This document shows, piece after piece, positions 24,670 to 34,945 of a stretch of DNA of 42,520 nucleotides. Position numbers and translations under genes: made by a program. This DNA is from Clostridiales bacterium. Its GTDB lineage: Bacteria; Bacillota; Clostridia; Christensenellales; Aristaeellaceae. Positions within the stretch are counted from its first letter, which is position 1. Each line of letters starts with the position of its first letter. Under the pieces are notes generated by a model. That model was given only the letters and a program-made list of their open reading frames with translations. It ran no database searches and had not been told where the DNA came from. The DNA lies in contig SVGT01000016.1 in NCBI GenBank assembly GCA_015056175.1, forward strand, positions 1 to 42,520. The letters are read 5' to 3'.

Positions 24670-27600
24670 TGAATTGCTCCGCGCCATTGCGGAAGAATTG
24701 CCCGAAACAAAAGGCAAATTGACCATTGAGCGGATCATCTACCAGAAAAAAGAAAACAAGGCGTTCTTTTCCTTTCTCTCCGACACGCTGGTCGGGGAGA
24801 AGGGCTTTTTGGCGATCAAAAACCTGATCGCCAAGTTTTTTCCCGCCATCAAGTTTTCCATCCGCGTGGCAAGCCCGTCGCTGGCACGCGCCTTTATGGA
24901 AGATCCGGACAAGTACGCGCTGCCGCTGAACCAGTTCCTTTTGCGCAATTACCCTGCCGCAGTGGCCTGGGAGTTTGACCTGCGCTGGATTGGCGGAAAC
25001 GGAAGGGTGACGCTGGAGGTGCCGGATCAGTTTGCGCTTACCTACCTGGAAAAGCAGGGCGCAAGAGAGGCGCTTTCCCAGGCCATCAAGGACGTGTTCC
25101 GCCTGGAAACGGAATTGATGATGCGCATCTGCAACGACCATGAAAAGCGCCTCAGGGACATTGAAAACGAGCGCCGCAGGGAAGAAGAAATGGCGAAGGA
25201 GCGGCTTGAAAAGGCCCGTATCGCAGAGGCCGAAAAGCCCAAGGTGCCTCCCAAACCCGAAAAGAGCAAGGATGACAAGATCCGCGGCCGCGCCATTGCC
25301 GATAAGCCCGTACCCATCAACGAAATTACTGACGAATCCGGCGTTGTGACGGTAAAGGGCGAAGTATTGGCTGTGGAGCGCAAGGATATTTCCGGCGGCG
25401 AAGCGGTGCTGCTTACCTTTGACGTGACCGACTATACCGGTACCATCAAGTGCAAAATGTTCCTGTACTACCGGGCGCGCCGCCTGGGCAAGGACGAAAA
25501 GGAAAATCCGCCGCCCATCACCGACGATGAAAAGGCGCAGGTGGAGGACACCGTCGGCCGCATCAAGAAGGGCATGGGGATAATCGTGCGCGGCAACGCG
25601 CAGTTTGACAATTTCTCCCATGAAACGGTGATCATGGCCCGTGACCTGATGGCCTGCGCCATCGAAAAGCGCATGGATAATGCGGAGGAAAAGCGCATCG
25701 AATTGCATCTGCATACCCAGATGAGCAACTTTGACGCCGTAAGCAGCGCAGAAGACCTGATCAAGCGCGCGGCGGAATGGGGGCATGAAGCCATCGCCAT
25801 TACCGACCACGGCGTGGTACAGGCGTTCCCCGAAGCCTTTGCGGCTGCCAAGAAGCACAAGATCAAATTGATCCCCGGCGTGGAAGCATATCTCACCGAC
25901 GATGAAAAGGCGGCATCCGGCGAAGGTGACCTGCCCATCGATACGCCTGTTGTGGTACTGGACTTTGAAACCACGGGTCTTAATACGTCCAAGGACCGTG
26001 TGATTGAGATCGGCGCAGTGAAATTGCACCACGGGCAGGTGGTGGATTCCTTTGGCACCTTTGTGAATCCCGGCATGCTTTTGCCTCAGAAGATCGTTGA
26101 GATCACCCATATTTCCGACCAGATGCTGCGCGATGCGCCGGATGCAAGCGTGGCCATTCCGCAGCTGATGGAATTCCTGGGCGATTGTCCCATTGCGGCG
26201 CATAACGCCAAGTTTGACTGCGCCGTGCTGGAAGCGGAGCTCAAGCGACTGAACAGGACGCACGAGTGCCTGAAGATCGATACCCTGACGCTGGCAAGAA
26301 AGCTCTATCCCGAGCTTAAATCCCACCGCCTGGGCGCCGTGTGCAAGCATCTGCATGTATCGCTCAAGGGTGCTCACCGCGCCGTAAACGACGCTGCGGC
26401 TACCGCCCAGTGTCTGAACCAGATGCTGGATGAAGCGGTCAAGCGCGGCGCGCAGACGGTGAAGGACCTAAACGACGTATCCAAGGACTATACCCTGGGC
26501 AACAGCCATCACATCGTGCTGCTGGCCGCTACGCAAAAGGGTATGGAGAATATCAACCATATCGTGTCGGAGGGCCATCTCAAATACTTCCGACGCCGTC
26601 CTCATGTGCCCCGCGCCGTGCTGCAGAAGTACCGCGAAGGCATCATCGTGGGCTCTGCCTGCGAATCGGGCGAACTGTTTTCCGCAGTGGTCGACAATGT
26701 GAGCGACGATAAGCTGCTCAAGATGGCCAGGTTCTACGATTATCTGGAGATCCAGCCCATCGGCAACAACGCCTTCCTCCTGCGCGAGGGAAAGGTATCG
26801 GATGAGGAAACGCTGCGGGCGTTCAACAAAAAGATCGTGTGGCTGGGCGAAAAACTGGGCATCCCCGTGGTGGCCACGGGCGATGTGCACTTCCTGGATC
26901 CCAAGGACGCGGTATTCCGCTCCATTTTGCAGGCCGGCCAGGGCTTTGACGACTGCGACAACCAGCCGCCTTTGTATTTCAAGACCACGGACGAAATGCT
27001 GGAGGAATTTGCCTATCTTGGCAAAAAGAAATGCCGCGAAGTGGTCATCGACAATCCCAAACTCATTGCATCCCGCGTGGGCAACGTGTCCCTGTTCCCG
27101 CCCCATCCCGAGGGGAAAACTACGTTCTCTCCCTTCTGGCCCACGGCGGAGCAGGACATCAAGGATCTGACCTACGGCACGGCGCATAAGTATTACGGCG
27201 ACGAGCTGCCCGAGATCGTGGAAAAGCGCATCGAAAAGGAACTGACCGCCATTGTGGGCTACGGCTACTGCACGCTGTATTCCATCGCGCAGAAGCTGGT
27301 GAGCAAATCGCTGAGCGACGGCTATGTGGTAGGCAGCCGCGGCTCCGTAGGCTCCTCCTTTGTAGCATTCCTCACCGGCATTACGGAAATCAACTCCCTG
27401 CCTGTGCACTACCGCTGCGAGCACTGCAGAAAGGCGGATTTTGATATTCCGCCCCAGTACACAATCGGTGTGGACCTGCCGGACAAAAACTGTCCCATCT
27501 GCGGTCAGCCGCTGGTCAAGGACGGCTTTGACATTCCCTTTGAAGCCTTCCTGGGCTTTAAGGGCGACAAGGTGCCCGATATCGACCTGAACTTCTCCGG

Positions 27601-29002
27601 TGAATACCAGCCCAGAGCCCATCAGTATGTAAAGGACTTGTTCGGCGTGGAAAACGTGTTCCGTGCAGGCACCATCGGCACCCTGGCGGAAAAGACGGCC
27701 TACGGCTATGTGCTCAAGTATCTGGAAGAGCGGGGCAGGGTGGTATCGGAAGCGGAAAAGAACCGTCTGGCGGCGGGCTGCGTGGGCGTCAAACGCACCA
27801 CGGGTCAGCACCCTGCAGGCATGGTGGTTCTGCCCAAGGAATACGATATCAACCAGTTTACCGCCGTGCAGCATCCGGCCGATGATATGGAAAGCACCAC
27901 GGTGACCACCCATTACGACTTTGGCTCCATGCACGATATTCTGGTCAAACTGGATATTCTGGGTCACGACGATCCTACCATGCTGCATATGCTGGAGGAA
28001 CTGACGGGCGTCAACTTCAAGCACATCCCGCTGGGGGACAAGGGCGTGATGAGCCTGTTTTCCTCCACGGAGGCGCTGGGCGTTACGCCCGAGGAGATCG
28101 GCAGCAATACGGGTACCTTCGGCGTGCCGGAATTCGGTACGGCCTTTGTGCGCCAGATGCTGGAGGATACCAAGCCCACCACCATGCAGGAATTGATCCG
28201 TATTTCGGGCCTTTCCCACGGCACCGACGTATGGCTTGGCAACGCCAAGGATCTGATCGACAAGGGCATCGTGCCCCTGTCCCAGTGCCTGTGCACCCGT
28301 GAAGACATCATGAATCAGCTCATGCAGATGGGTGTGCCTGCCAAGATGGCCTTTGATACCATGGAGGCAGTGCGTAAGGGCAAGGGGCTGACCCTTGCCA
28401 TGGTGGACGCCATGCACGAGCATAACGTGCCTGCCTGGTTTGAGGAAAGCTGCAGGAAGATCAAGTACATGTTCCCCAAGGGCCATGCTGCGGCCTACGT
28501 GACCATGGCGCTGCGTGTTGCCTGGTACAAGGTGTATTACCCCCAGGCCTATTACTGCGCATACTTTACCATCCGCGGCGACGGCTTTGACGCAAGCACC
28601 ATGATCCTGCCTCTGGATCAATTGCGGCAAAAGCTCAAGGATATGTACGCCCTTGACCAGGAAAAGAAGACCACCCAGAAGGATAAGGACGCCATCACCG
28701 CCCTTGAAATGGTGCAGGAAATGATGGCGCGGGGCTATTACTTCCTGCCGGCGGATCTGTACAAGAGCGACGTTGTCAACTTCATTCCCGAAGGGGAGAA
28801 GGGGCTGCGGGTGCCCTTTACGTCACTTGGCGGTCTTGGCGCGTCGGTTGCAGAGAGCATCGTGGAGGCAAGACAGGTGCCCTTTATCTCCGTGGAGGAT
28901 CTGAAAAACCGCGGCAAGGTATCCCAGGCCATCATCGATATGCTGCGCGAGCACGGCTGTCTCAAAGACCTGCCCGAAACCAGTCAGGTGACGCTTTTCT
29001 AA
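24659..29002 (+). CDS. polC: DNA polymerase III, PolC type, alpha subunit with proofreading exonuclease
   Basis: This 1447-residue replicative polymerase is the Gram-positive PolC. In order: N-terminal domain (1-150); charged coiled coil (about 155-205); OB domain (about 220-340); PHP domain start near 346 (IELHLHTQMSNFDAV, AIAITDHGVVQAFPEA); an inserted DEDDh exonuclease with Asp435 (VVLDFETTGLN), HNAKFDCAVL and HRAVNDAAAT; the remaining PHP part; and the polymerase core with the catalytic pair Asp974/Asp976 (PDIDLNFSGEY) and a zinc-type cluster (HYRCEHCRKADF, CPICGQ). The last residues, SQVTLF, fit a Q-x-x-L-F sliding-clamp motif. ATG 24659 lies inside ispG, with AGAGGAT upstream. polC after ispG is a usual Firmicute order. 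Confidence 0.98.
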   Translation: MTYDELLRAIAEELPETKGKLTIERIIYQKKENKAFFSFLSDTLVGEKGFLAIKNLIAKFFPAIKFSIRVASPSLARAFMEDPDKYALPLNQFLLRNYPAAVAWEFDLRWIGGNGRVTLEVPDQFALTYLEKQGAREALSQAIKDVFRLETELMMRICNDHEKRLRDIENERRREEEMAKERLEKARIAEAEKPKVPPKPEKSKDDKIRGRAIADKPVPINEITDESGVVTVKGEVLAVERKDISGGEAVLLTFDVTDYTGTIKCKMFLYYRARRLGKDEKENPPPITDDEKAQVEDTVGRIKKGMGIIVRGNAQFDNFSHETVIMARDLMACAIEKRMDNAEEKRIELHLHTQMSNFDAVSSAEDLIKRAAEWGHEAIAITDHGVVQAFPEAFAAAKKHKIKLIPGVEAYLTDDEKAASGEGDLPIDTPVVVLDFETTGLNTSKDRVIEIGAVKLHHGQVVDSFGTFVNPGMLLPQKIVEITHISDQMLRDAPDASVAIPQLMEFLGDCPIAAHNAKFDCAVLEAELKRLNRTHECLKIDTLTLARKLYPELKSHRLGAVCKHLHVSLKGAHRAVNDAAATAQCLNQMLDEAVKRGAQTVKDLNDVSKDYTLGNSHHIVLLAATQKGMENINHIVSEGHLKYFRRRPHVPRAVLQKYREGIIVGSACESGELFSAVVDNVSDDKLLKMARFYDYLEIQPIGNNAFLLREGKVSDEETLRAFNKKIVWLGEKLGIPVVATGDVHFLDPKDAVFRSILQAGQGFDDCDNQPPLYFKTTDEMLEEFAYLGKKKCREVVIDNPKLIASRVGNVSLFPPHPEGKTTFSPFWPTAEQDIKDLTYGTAHKYYGDELPEIVEKRIEKELTAIVGYGYCTLYSIAQKLVSKSLSDGYVVGSRGSVGSSFVAFLTGITEINSLPVHYRCEHCRKADFDIPPQYTIGVDLPDKNCPICGQPLVKDGFDIPFEAFLGFKGDKVPDIDLNFSGEYQPRAHQYVKDLFGVENVFRAGTIGTLAEKTAYGYVLKYLEERGRVVSEAEKNRLAAGCVGVKRTTGQHPAGMVVLPKEYDINQFTAVQHPADDMESTTVTTHYDFGSMHDILVKLDILGHDDPTMLHMLEELTGVNFKHIPLGDKGVMSLFSSTEALGVTPEEIGSNTGTFGVPEFGTAFVRQMLEDTKPTTMQELIRISGLSHGTDVWLGNAKDLIDKGIVPLSQCLCTREDIMNQLMQMGVPAKMAFDTMEAVRKGKGLTLAMVDAMHEHNVPAWFEESCRKIKYMFPKGHAAAYVTMALRVAWYKVYYPQAYYCAYFTIRGDGFDASTMILPLDQLRQKLKDMYALDQEKKTTQKDKDAITALEMVQEMMARGYYFLPADLYKSDVVNFIPEGEKGLRVPFTSLGGLGASVAESIVEARQVPFISVEDLKNRGKVSQAIIDMLREHGCLKDLPETSQVTLF

Positions 29003-29034
29003 CGAAAAAGGCCATAAAAAAATTGGTTTTGCGC

Positions 29035-29063
29035 TTGTAAAGCATGACAGGATATGGTATAAT
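29035..29063 (+). promoter_or_regulatory. Sigma-A promoter of the rimP-nusA-infB operon
   Basis: TTGTAA (29035-29040), a 17-base spacer and a perfect TATAAT (29058-29063). The transcript would have a leader of about 215 bases before rimP. No terminator separates this from polC. Confidence 0.85.
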
Positions 29064-29163
29064 AACTCCGGAGGCTTTGAAAGAAGTTTTCTTTGGGTTG
29101 TGTTTTCAGCCCTCAACAATGTATGTTTGCTGCATCTGCGGCAAGTGAAAGAAGGGTTTAGCG

Positions 29164-29251
29164 AAGAGTGGGAGCGACATGCAGGGCGCGGTGGGGAACA
29201 GGCTTTATTCCCGCATCGGACGCTTTGTTCATGTACGCCTTTCCCACTCTT
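29164..29251 (+). ncRNA. Structured leader of the rimP-nusA operon
   Basis: AAGAGTGGGA (29164-29173) pairs perfectly with TCCCACTCTT (29242-29251), enclosing about 68 bases with further pairing such as GGGAA with TTCCC. The closing stem is followed by TCTGCATATTTTT, so it could act as a weak terminator or attenuator. Stems of this GUGGGA/UCCCAC kind occur ahead of rimP in other Clostridia, to my recollection. Feedback control by NusA is a reasonable guess, not shown. The earlier leader (29064-29163) contains a small AAAGAA/TTCTTT hairpin and nothing coding that I can support. Confidence 0.6.
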
Positions 29252-29283
29252 TCTGCATATTTTTAAGGCAAAGGAGCGACGGT

Positions 29284-29790
29284 ATGGCCCGTAAAGCAAG
29301 CGGCGCGGAACGCGCAGCCAGGATCTGCGAAAGGATCGCGGAGGAACTCCATTACGAATTGTGCGATGTGGCCTTTGAAAAGGAACCCACCGGGCTGTAC
29401 ATGCGCATCTATATCGACCAGGAGGGCGGCATCACGCTGGATGACTGCGAAAAGTTCCACCGTGCGGCGCAGCCCAAGCTGGATGATATCGACTACGACT
29501 TTATGGAAGTCTGCTCGCCCGGCATCGACAGGCCGCTGAAGACCAAACGGGATATTGAAAAATCCCTGGGTCTTATGGTGGATGTGAAGCTGTACAAAAA
29601 CCTAAATGGCAGCAAGAACTTTGAAGGCATCCTCAAGGCCATGGATGAAAAGGAAGTTGTCATTCTGATGGGCGATGAGGAAATGACCTTTGCCCGCAGG
29701 GACGTGGCGCAGGTGCGCCTGGTGCCTGATCTGAGCGGCCTGGACGAGGAAAGCGATCAGGAAGTTCAGGAGATCATTGACGAAGAATAA
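29284..29790 (+). CDS. rimP: Ribosome maturation factor RimP
   Basis: This 168-residue cytoplasmic factor helps assemble the 30S subunit. N-terminal domain: ERIAEELHYELCDVAFEKEP and LYMRIYIDQEGGITLDDCEK; then DYDFMEVCSPGIDRPLK, the most conserved RimP stretch, and an SH3-like C-terminal domain (about 85-150). The tail is very acidic. ATG 29284 follows AAGGAG (29271-29276); the frame is open to 29179 but that is the leader hairpin. First gene of the classical rimP-nusA-ylxR-ylxQ-infB-rbfA cluster. Confidence 0.96.
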   Translation: MARKASGAERAARICERIAEELHYELCDVAFEKEPTGLYMRIYIDQEGGITLDDCEKFHRAAQPKLDDIDYDFMEVCSPGIDRPLKTKRDIEKSLGLMVDVKLYKNLNGSKNFEGILKAMDEKEVVILMGDEEMTFARRDVAQVRLVPDLSGLDEESDQEVQEIIDEE

Positions 29791-29808
29791 CGGAAGGCGG
29801 TTAATTAT

Positions 29809-31008
29809 ATGGCAAGCAAAAACAACAATGCTGTCAAGAATGAAAAGGCCGAGATCTTTAACGCGATCGAAAGCCTGGCCAAGTTCAAGGATATCAGCGT
29901 GGATCTGATCCTGGAAGCGGTGGAAGAGGGCTGCAAGGCCGCTTACCGCAAGTATGTGACCCGCGGCGCGGTGCCGGTCAATCTCTCCGTATCCATCACC
30001 CGTGAAAACGGCGTGCAGGTGTTTGCCCGCAAGATCGTGGTGGATCCTGACGAAATCGAGGATGAGGGCCAGCAGATCACCATCGCGGACGCACAGGATA
30101 TTTCTCCCAACTACCAGATCGGCGATATCGTGGAAATTGACGTGACGCCCCAGAACTTTGGCCGCGTAGCCGCCCAGACCGCCAAGCAGGTGATCACCCA
30201 GCGTCTGCGTGACGCCGAGCGTGGCAAGATCTACGACGAGTACATCGAAAAGGAAAACGAGATCCTCACCGGCATCGTGGAAAAGGTGGACCAGAAGGCC
30301 GCTTACGTGGAACTGGGTCGCACCCAGGGCGTGCTGGAGGTTTCCGAATACATGCCCGGCGAAGAATACCGTCCCGGCGACCATATCAAGGTGTATGTGC
30401 TGCAGGTGCACCGCTCCGGCCGCGAGCAGAGCCGCGTGCCTCAGGTGTCCGTCAGCCGTATCCATCCCGGCCTTGTCAAGCGCCTGTTTGAAATGGAAGT
30501 GCCGGAAATTGCCACCGGTATCGTGCAGATCAAGTCCATCGCCCGCGAAGCCGGCAGCCGCACCAAGATGGCTGTGTGCAGCACCGATCCCACCATCGAT
30601 CCCGTGGGCGCCTGCGTGGGTCCCCGCGGCAGCCGTGTGGACAAGGTGGTCAGCGAGCTGAAGAACGAAAAGATCGACATCATCAAATGGTCTGAAGACC
30701 CTGCGGAATTCGTGGCCAACGCCCTGAACCCTGCTCACGTCATCAGCGTGTTCATTTCCGACAGTGAAAAGATCTGCCGTGTTGTGGTGCCGGACAACCA
30801 GCTGTCCCTGGCCATCGGTAAGGAAGGCCAGAACGCCCGTCTTGCCGCCAAGCTCACCGGCTGGAAGATCGACATCAAGAGCCAGACCCAGGTCAGCGAG
30901 CTTTTGCAGCAGAGCGGCCAGGGCATTGTGGAAGGCACGGGCAAGGTGATCGCCGATGAAGACGAATACGACGATTACGAACTGCCCCTGGATGACGAAA
31001 TCGAGTAA
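29809..31008 (+). CDS. nusA: Transcription termination/antitermination factor NusA
   Basis: This 399-residue RNA polymerase-binding factor modulates pausing, termination and antitermination. Order: N-terminal polymerase-binding domain (1-130); S1 domain (about 140-205, [20 protein letters not shown]); KH1 and KH2 (about 230-345) with [21 protein letters not shown] and the second [22 protein letters not shown]. It ends with an acidic tail and lacks the C-terminal acidic repeats of the E. coli protein, as usual in Firmicutes. GGAAGG lies 11 bases before ATG 29809. Confidence 0.97.
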   Translation: MASKNNNAVKNEKAEIFNAIESLAKFKDISVDLILEAVEEGCKAAYRKYVTRGAVPVNLSVSITRENGVQVFARKIVVDPDEIEDEGQQITIADAQDISPNYQIGDIVEIDVTPQNFGRVAAQTAKQVITQRLRDAERGKIYDEYIEKENEILTGIVEKVDQKAAYVELGRTQGVLEVSEYMPGEEYRPGDHIKVYVLQVHRSGREQSRVPQVSVSRIHPGLVKRLFEMEVPEIATGIVQIKSIAREAGSRTKMAVCSTDPTIDPVGACVGPRGSRVDKVVSELKNEKIDIIKWSEDPAEFVANALNPAHVISVFISDSEKICRVVVPDNQLSLAIGKEGQNARLAAKLTGWKIDIKSQTQVSELLQQSGQGIVEGTGKVIADEDEYDDYELPLDDEIE

Positions 31009-31029
31009 GCGAGCCCTTCCGGAGGTACC

Positions 31030-31305
31030 ATGAAGGAAAAGAAAATTCCCATGCGCATGTGCGTGGGCTGCCGGGAAATGAAGCCCAAGAAGGAATTGCT
31101 CCGTGTGGTGAAAAGCCCGGAAAATGTGGTTTCACTGGATGTGACGGGGCGTAAACCCGGACGCGGCGCATATGTATGTAAAAACGCCGAGTGCCTGGAA
31201 AAGGCCATCCGCCAGCGTCAGCTGGAAAGAGCCTTTGAATGCGCCATTTCCGAGGAAACCAGGGACGCCCTGAAAAGCGAACTGGAGGCGCTGAAAAACC
31301 TGTGA
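31030..31305 (+). CDS. ylxR: YlxR family RNA-binding protein
   Basis: This 91-residue protein belongs to DUF448. IPMRMCVGCREMKPKKELLR near 6-25 and GRKPGRGAYVCKNAECLEKA near 41-60 are the defining blocks; the Cys and basic residues suggest RNA binding. It is always linked to nusA and infB in Firmicutes, and has been connected with RNase P and with transcription control in studied species. CGGAGG precedes ATG 31030. The stop overlaps the GTG start of ylxQ by three bases. Confidence 0.94.
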   Translation: MKEKKIPMRMCVGCREMKPKKELLRVVKSPENVVSLDVTGRKPGRGAYVCKNAECLEKAIRQRQLERAFECAISEETRDALKSELEALKNL

Positions 31306-31667
31306 CCGAAAAATTACGAGGTTTGATGGGCCTTGCCATGCGCGCAGGCCAGGTCACATTGGGCGCAAACCTTGCGCTTACGGTGGTCAAAAGCGGGAAA
31401 GCCGCACTGGTGCTTATCGATGAAGGCGCCAGCGAAAATACGCGCAAAAAGCTGATGGACGCATGCGCATACCGCGCAGTACCCATCTACACGCTGCCTT
31501 CCGGGCTGATTGACGATGCCTGCGGCAAGGACAGCCGATATGCCGCCGCCTTCAAAAGCGGGGGACTTGCCGACAAGATTCGGCAGCTACTCATATCACA
31601 GGGAAAACCCGATCAGATAGAAGAACAAAAAAATTGCCAAAAACGCGGGGGTGCAAGCGTTCAATGA
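31302..31667 (+). CDS. ylxQ: YlxQ, ribosomal protein L7Ae-like RNA-binding protein
   Basis: This 121-residue protein has the L7Ae/L30e fold, which in relatives binds kink-turn [45 protein letters not shown], and the VPIYTLPS strand. The start is GTG 31302, taken because it overlaps the ylxR stop and gives the family's usual N-terminus; GGAGG lies 13 bases upstream, rather far. The last 20 residues (basic and Gln-rich) extend beyond the domain. The stop overlaps the infB ATG by four bases (ATGA). Confidence 0.88.
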   Translation: MTEKLRGLMGLAMRAGQVTLGANLALTVVKSGKAALVLIDEGASENTRKKLMDACAYRAVPIYTLPSGLIDDACGKDSRYAAAFKSGGLADKIRQLLISQGKPDQIEEQKNCQKRGGASVQ

Positions 31668-34552
31668 CCAGCAGGCCGAAACTGGCGGAAGCCACGAAAG
31701 AAATCAGTCAGCAGTCCGGAGTGATTCTGGAAGAAGCGGCACGTGTCAAGCGGAATATCGACAGCGTGCTGCAGTCGCTGCGCAAGCAGGAAGCTCAGTT
31801 CCAGCGCGCAGCGGAGGAAATGCGGGATAAGCAGCGTCAGGAAGAGGCGCAGATGCTCTCCCGTGCCCATACCAAAGCCTGGACCATGCCCGACGAGCCC
31901 GAAAAGCCCGTTGTGAAGGAAGAACCCAAGGTTCAGGAAACCAAGAAGGAAATCAAGCAGGAAGCAAAGCAGGAGCCCGTCAAGGAAGCTCCCGCTGCGC
32001 AAAAGCCTGTTCAGGAAGTGCCCAAGGCGCAGGAAAAGCAGCCTGAAAAGCAGGAAGCTCCCAAGGCACCTGCTGCGCAGACTGCCGCAAAGCCTGTTCA
32101 GCAGGCCGCAAAGCCCGTGCAGCAGCAGGCCCGTCCTGTGCAGGCGCAGGGTACTCAGAATGCCCAGGGCGCGCAGCAGCGTCCCCAGCAGCAGGCCCGT
32201 CCTGTCAATCAGCAGGGCCCCTATGGTCGTCCTGCCAATCCCAACGCGCCTCAGGGCGCCCGTCCCGTCAACGAGCGCGGCCCCTTTGGCCGTCCCGCCA
32301 ACGGACAGCCCTTTGCCCGTCCTGTCAATCAGCAGGGCCCTTATGGCCGTCCTGCCAATCCCAACGCGCCTCAGGGCACCCGTCCCGTCAACGAGCGCGG
32401 CCCCTTTGGCCGTCCTGCCAACGGGCAGCCCTTTAACGCCAACCGTCCTGCGCCTCAGGGCCAGCAGGGTGGCTTTGGCCGTCCCGCCGGCGGCGCGCCC
32501 CAGGGCAACCGTCCTATGGGCGGCAACCGTCCCATGGGCGGCGCCGGTCGTCCCCAGGGCGGCAGCTTTGGCCGTCCCAAGGCGCCCGAGCTTGCGCCTG
32601 TGGTGGAAAAGGAACGCGTTTCCAACTACGATCCCAACAAAAAGCAGTATCTGCGTCAGCATGACCCCGAGCATGTGAGCAAGAACCGCAAGCAGCTGCA
32701 GAAGGAATCCTTCAACGGCTACGATGATGAGACCGTACGCGGCGGCAAGCGCGCCCGCGCCAAGAAGCCCTCTGCACAGCAGATGATGGCGCCCATCAAG
32801 ATCGAAAAGGCCTATATGACGGCCGATACCATCACCGTGAAGGATTTGACCGAGCGCATCGGCAAGCCTGCCGGTGAGATCCTCAAAAAGCTGCTGATGC
32901 TGGGCATCATGGCCAACATCAACTCCGAACTGGACTTTGATACGGCGTCCCTGGTGTGCGGCGAATTTGAAGTGACTCTGGAAAAGAAGCTGGACAAGAC
33001 TGCGGAAGATGTGCTCAGCGACATCAACGTGGAAGACAAGGAAGAAGATCTGCAGCCCCGTCCTCCCGTCATCACCATTATGGGTCACGTTGACCACGGC
33101 AAGACCAGCCTTCTTGACTATATCCGCAAGGCGCACGTGACCACCACCGAAGCTGGCGGCATTACCCAGCACATCGGTGCTTACACCGTTGAGCTGGATG
33201 GCAGAAAGATCACCTTCCTGGATACCCCCGGCCACGAAGCCTTTACCGCCATGCGTATGCGCGGCGCCCAGGCTACCGATATCGCCGTGCTGGTGGTTGC
33301 CGCCGACGACGGCGTCATGCCCCAGACCGTGGAAGCCATCAACCATGCCAAGGCTGCGGGCGTGCCCATTGTGGTTGCCATCAACAAGATGGATAAGCCC
33401 ACCGCCAATCCCGACCGCATCAAGGAAGAACTGACCAAGTACGAACTGATCGCGGAAGAGTGGGGCGGCGAAACCATCATGGCGCCTGTGTCCGCCATCA
33501 CCGGCGAAGGTGTGGATGAACTGCTTGAACTGATCCTGCTGCAGGCAGATATGCTGACCCTCCGCGCCAATCCCAACCGTATGGCCACCGGCGTCATCAT
33601 CGAAGCCAAGCTGGATAAGGCCCGCGGCCCGCTGGCCACCGTGCTTCTGCAGAACGGTACGCTCAAGATCGGTGACAACATCGTTGCCGGTATGGCGTCC
33701 GGCCGCGTCCGTGCCATGCTCAACGACCGCGGCGAGCGCGTGAAGACTGCCGGTCCCTCCATGCCTGTTGAAATTTCCGGCTTTACCGAAGTGCCCTCTG
33801 CCGGCGACGAAATGTTCGCCGTGGAAGACGATAAGCTGAGCCGCATGGTTGCCGAGGAGCGCCGCGAAAAGCTGAAGGCCTCCCGTACCGCCACCACCAA
33901 GGTGTCTCTGGATAACCTGTTTGCCAACATCAACGAAGGCAAGGTGCAAGATCTGAACATCATCGTGAAGGCCGACGTGCAGGGCTCTGTGGAAGCTGTG
34001 AAGCAGGCACTTGAAAAGCTGAGCAACAGCGAAGTAAAGGTGCGCATCCTGCACAGCGCCGTGGGCGCCATCACCCAGGACGACGTGAACCTGGCTGCCG
34101 CGTTCGGCGCCATCATCATCGGCTTCAACATCCGTCCCGATGCTACCGCCCGCAACGCTGCCGAAAAGGAAGAAGTGGACATCCGCCTCTACCGCATCAT
34201 CTATCAGGCCATCGAGGATATCGAAAAGGCCATGAAGGGTATGCTGGAGCCTGTGCTGAAGGAAACCATCCTGGGCCATGCGCAGGTGCGCAACGTGTTC
34301 AAGATCACCGGCGCGGGTATGGTTGCCGGTTCCTACGTTACCGACGGCAAGATGCAGCGCAACGCCAGCGTCCGCCTGCTGCGTGATAACGTTGTGATCT
34401 TTGAAGGCAAGCTGAGCTCTCTGCGCCGCTTCAAGGATGACGTGCGCGAAGTGAACCAGGGCTACGAATGCGGTATCAGCCTTGAAAACTTTGCCGATAT
34501 CAAGGAAAACGACGTGGTGGAATGCTTCATCATGGAAGAAGTCGAGAGCTGA
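31664..34552 (+). CDS. infB: Translation initiation factor IF-2
   Basis: This 962-residue GTPase places initiator tRNA on the ribosome. Residues 1-70 form a charged helix, not the usual IF2N start. Residues 75-310 are low-complexity: Glu/Lys/Pro/Ala-rich, then Gln-rich, then Pro/Gly/Arg/Asn-rich with a 40-residue tandem repeat. The IF2N-type domain is near 380-450 ([20 protein letters not shown]). The G domain begins at GHVDHGKT (residue 474), with [20 protein letters not shown] and NKMDKP. Domains II, III and IV are complete ([16 protein letters not shown] and [20 protein letters not shown]). The ribosome site before ATG 31664 is weak, suggesting coupling to ylxQ. Confidence 0.96.
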   Translation: MTSRPKLAEATKEISQQSGVILEEAARVKRNIDSVLQSLRKQEAQFQRAAEEMRDKQRQEEAQMLSRAHTKAWTMPDEPEKPVVKEEPKVQETKKEIKQEAKQEPVKEAPAAQKPVQEVPKAQEKQPEKQEAPKAPAAQTAAKPVQQAAKPVQQQARPVQAQGTQNAQGAQQRPQQQARPVNQQGPYGRPANPNAPQGARPVNERGPFGRPANGQPFARPVNQQGPYGRPANPNAPQGTRPVNERGPFGRPANGQPFNANRPAPQGQQGGFGRPAGGAPQGNRPMGGNRPMGGAGRPQGGSFGRPKAPELAPVVEKERVSNYDPNKKQYLRQHDPEHVSKNRKQLQKESFNGYDDETVRGGKRARAKKPSAQQMMAPIKIEKAYMTADTITVKDLTERIGKPAGEILKKLLMLGIMANINSELDFDTASLVCGEFEVTLEKKLDKTAEDVLSDINVEDKEEDLQPRPPVITIMGHVDHGKTSLLDYIRKAHVTTTEAGGITQHIGAYTVELDGRKITFLDTPGHEAFTAMRMRGAQATDIAVLVVAADDGVMPQTVEAINHAKAAGVPIVVAINKMDKPTANPDRIKEELTKYELIAEEWGGETIMAPVSAITGEGVDELLELILLQADMLTLRANPNRMATGVIIEAKLDKARGPLATVLLQNGTLKIGDNIVAGMASGRVRAMLNDRGERVKTAGPSMPVEISGFTEVPSAGDEMFAVEDDKLSRMVAEERREKLKASRTATTKVSLDNLFANINEGKVQDLNIIVKADVQGSVEAVKQALEKLSNSEVKVRILHSAVGAITQDDVNLAAAFGAIIIGFNIRPDATARNAAEKEEVDIRLYRIIYQAIEDIEKAMKGMLEPVLKETILGHAQVRNVFKITGAGMVAGSYVTDGKMQRNASVRLLRDNVVIFEGKLSSLRRFKDDVREVNQGYECGISLENFADIKENDVVECFIMEEVES
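32198..32437 (+). repeat. Two tandem 120-base repeats within infB
   Basis: Copy 1 is 32198-32317 and copy 2 is 32318-32437. They differ at about seven positions, four of them synonymous, and encode 40 residues each starting [20 protein letters not shown]. Each unit is itself built of two similar halves, the second [18 protein letters not shown]. The near identity points to recent duplication in the disordered linker. Confidence 0.93.
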
Positions 34553-34573
34553 TCGGCACAGAAAGGAATATCC

Positions 34574-34945
34574 ATGGCCAATTTCCGTATCGATAGAATT
34601 TCCGAAGAGGTCCGTCATGCGCTGGACAGCATCATCCGCGAGATGAACGATCCCCGCATCGGCGGTACCTACTGCGTGACCCGTGCCGACGTGACGCGGG
34701 ATCTCAGATATGCCAAGGTGTATGTGAGCATTATGGAAGATGAGAAGGCGGACGGTATGATGCAGGCGCTGAAAAAGGCTGCCGGCTTTATCCGCCGCGA
34801 GCTGGGGTATCGCGCGCAGCTGCGCTATACCCCCGAGCTCATCTTTGTGCGCGACCAGAACATCGCTTACGGCGCACATATCTCTCAGATCCTCCGCTCT
34901 GTGGAAGTGAAAGAAGAGCATGCAGACGATGAAGAAAATCAATAA
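34574..34945 (+). CDS. rbfA: 30S ribosome-binding factor RbfA
   Basis: This 123-residue KH-fold protein is needed for 16S rRNA 5'-end maturation and cold adaptation. FRIDRISEEVRHALDSIIRE opens it; VTRADVTRDLRYAKVYVSIM and FIRRELGYRAQLRYTPELIF are the family core. A short acidic tail follows. AAAGGAAT precedes ATG 34574, 21 bases after infB. The end overlaps the nrnA start. Confidence 0.96.
   Translation: MANFRIDRISEEVRHALDSIIREMNDPRIGGTYCVTRADVTRDLRYAKVYVSIMEDEKADGMMQALKKAAGFIRRELGYRAQLRYTPELIFVRDQNIAYGAHISQILRSVEVKEEHADDEENQ

Noticed and set aside
32198-32437. Tandem repeat as a CRISPR-like array
   Set aside because: The repeat is in frame inside infB, has no spacers and encodes a low-complexity linker.
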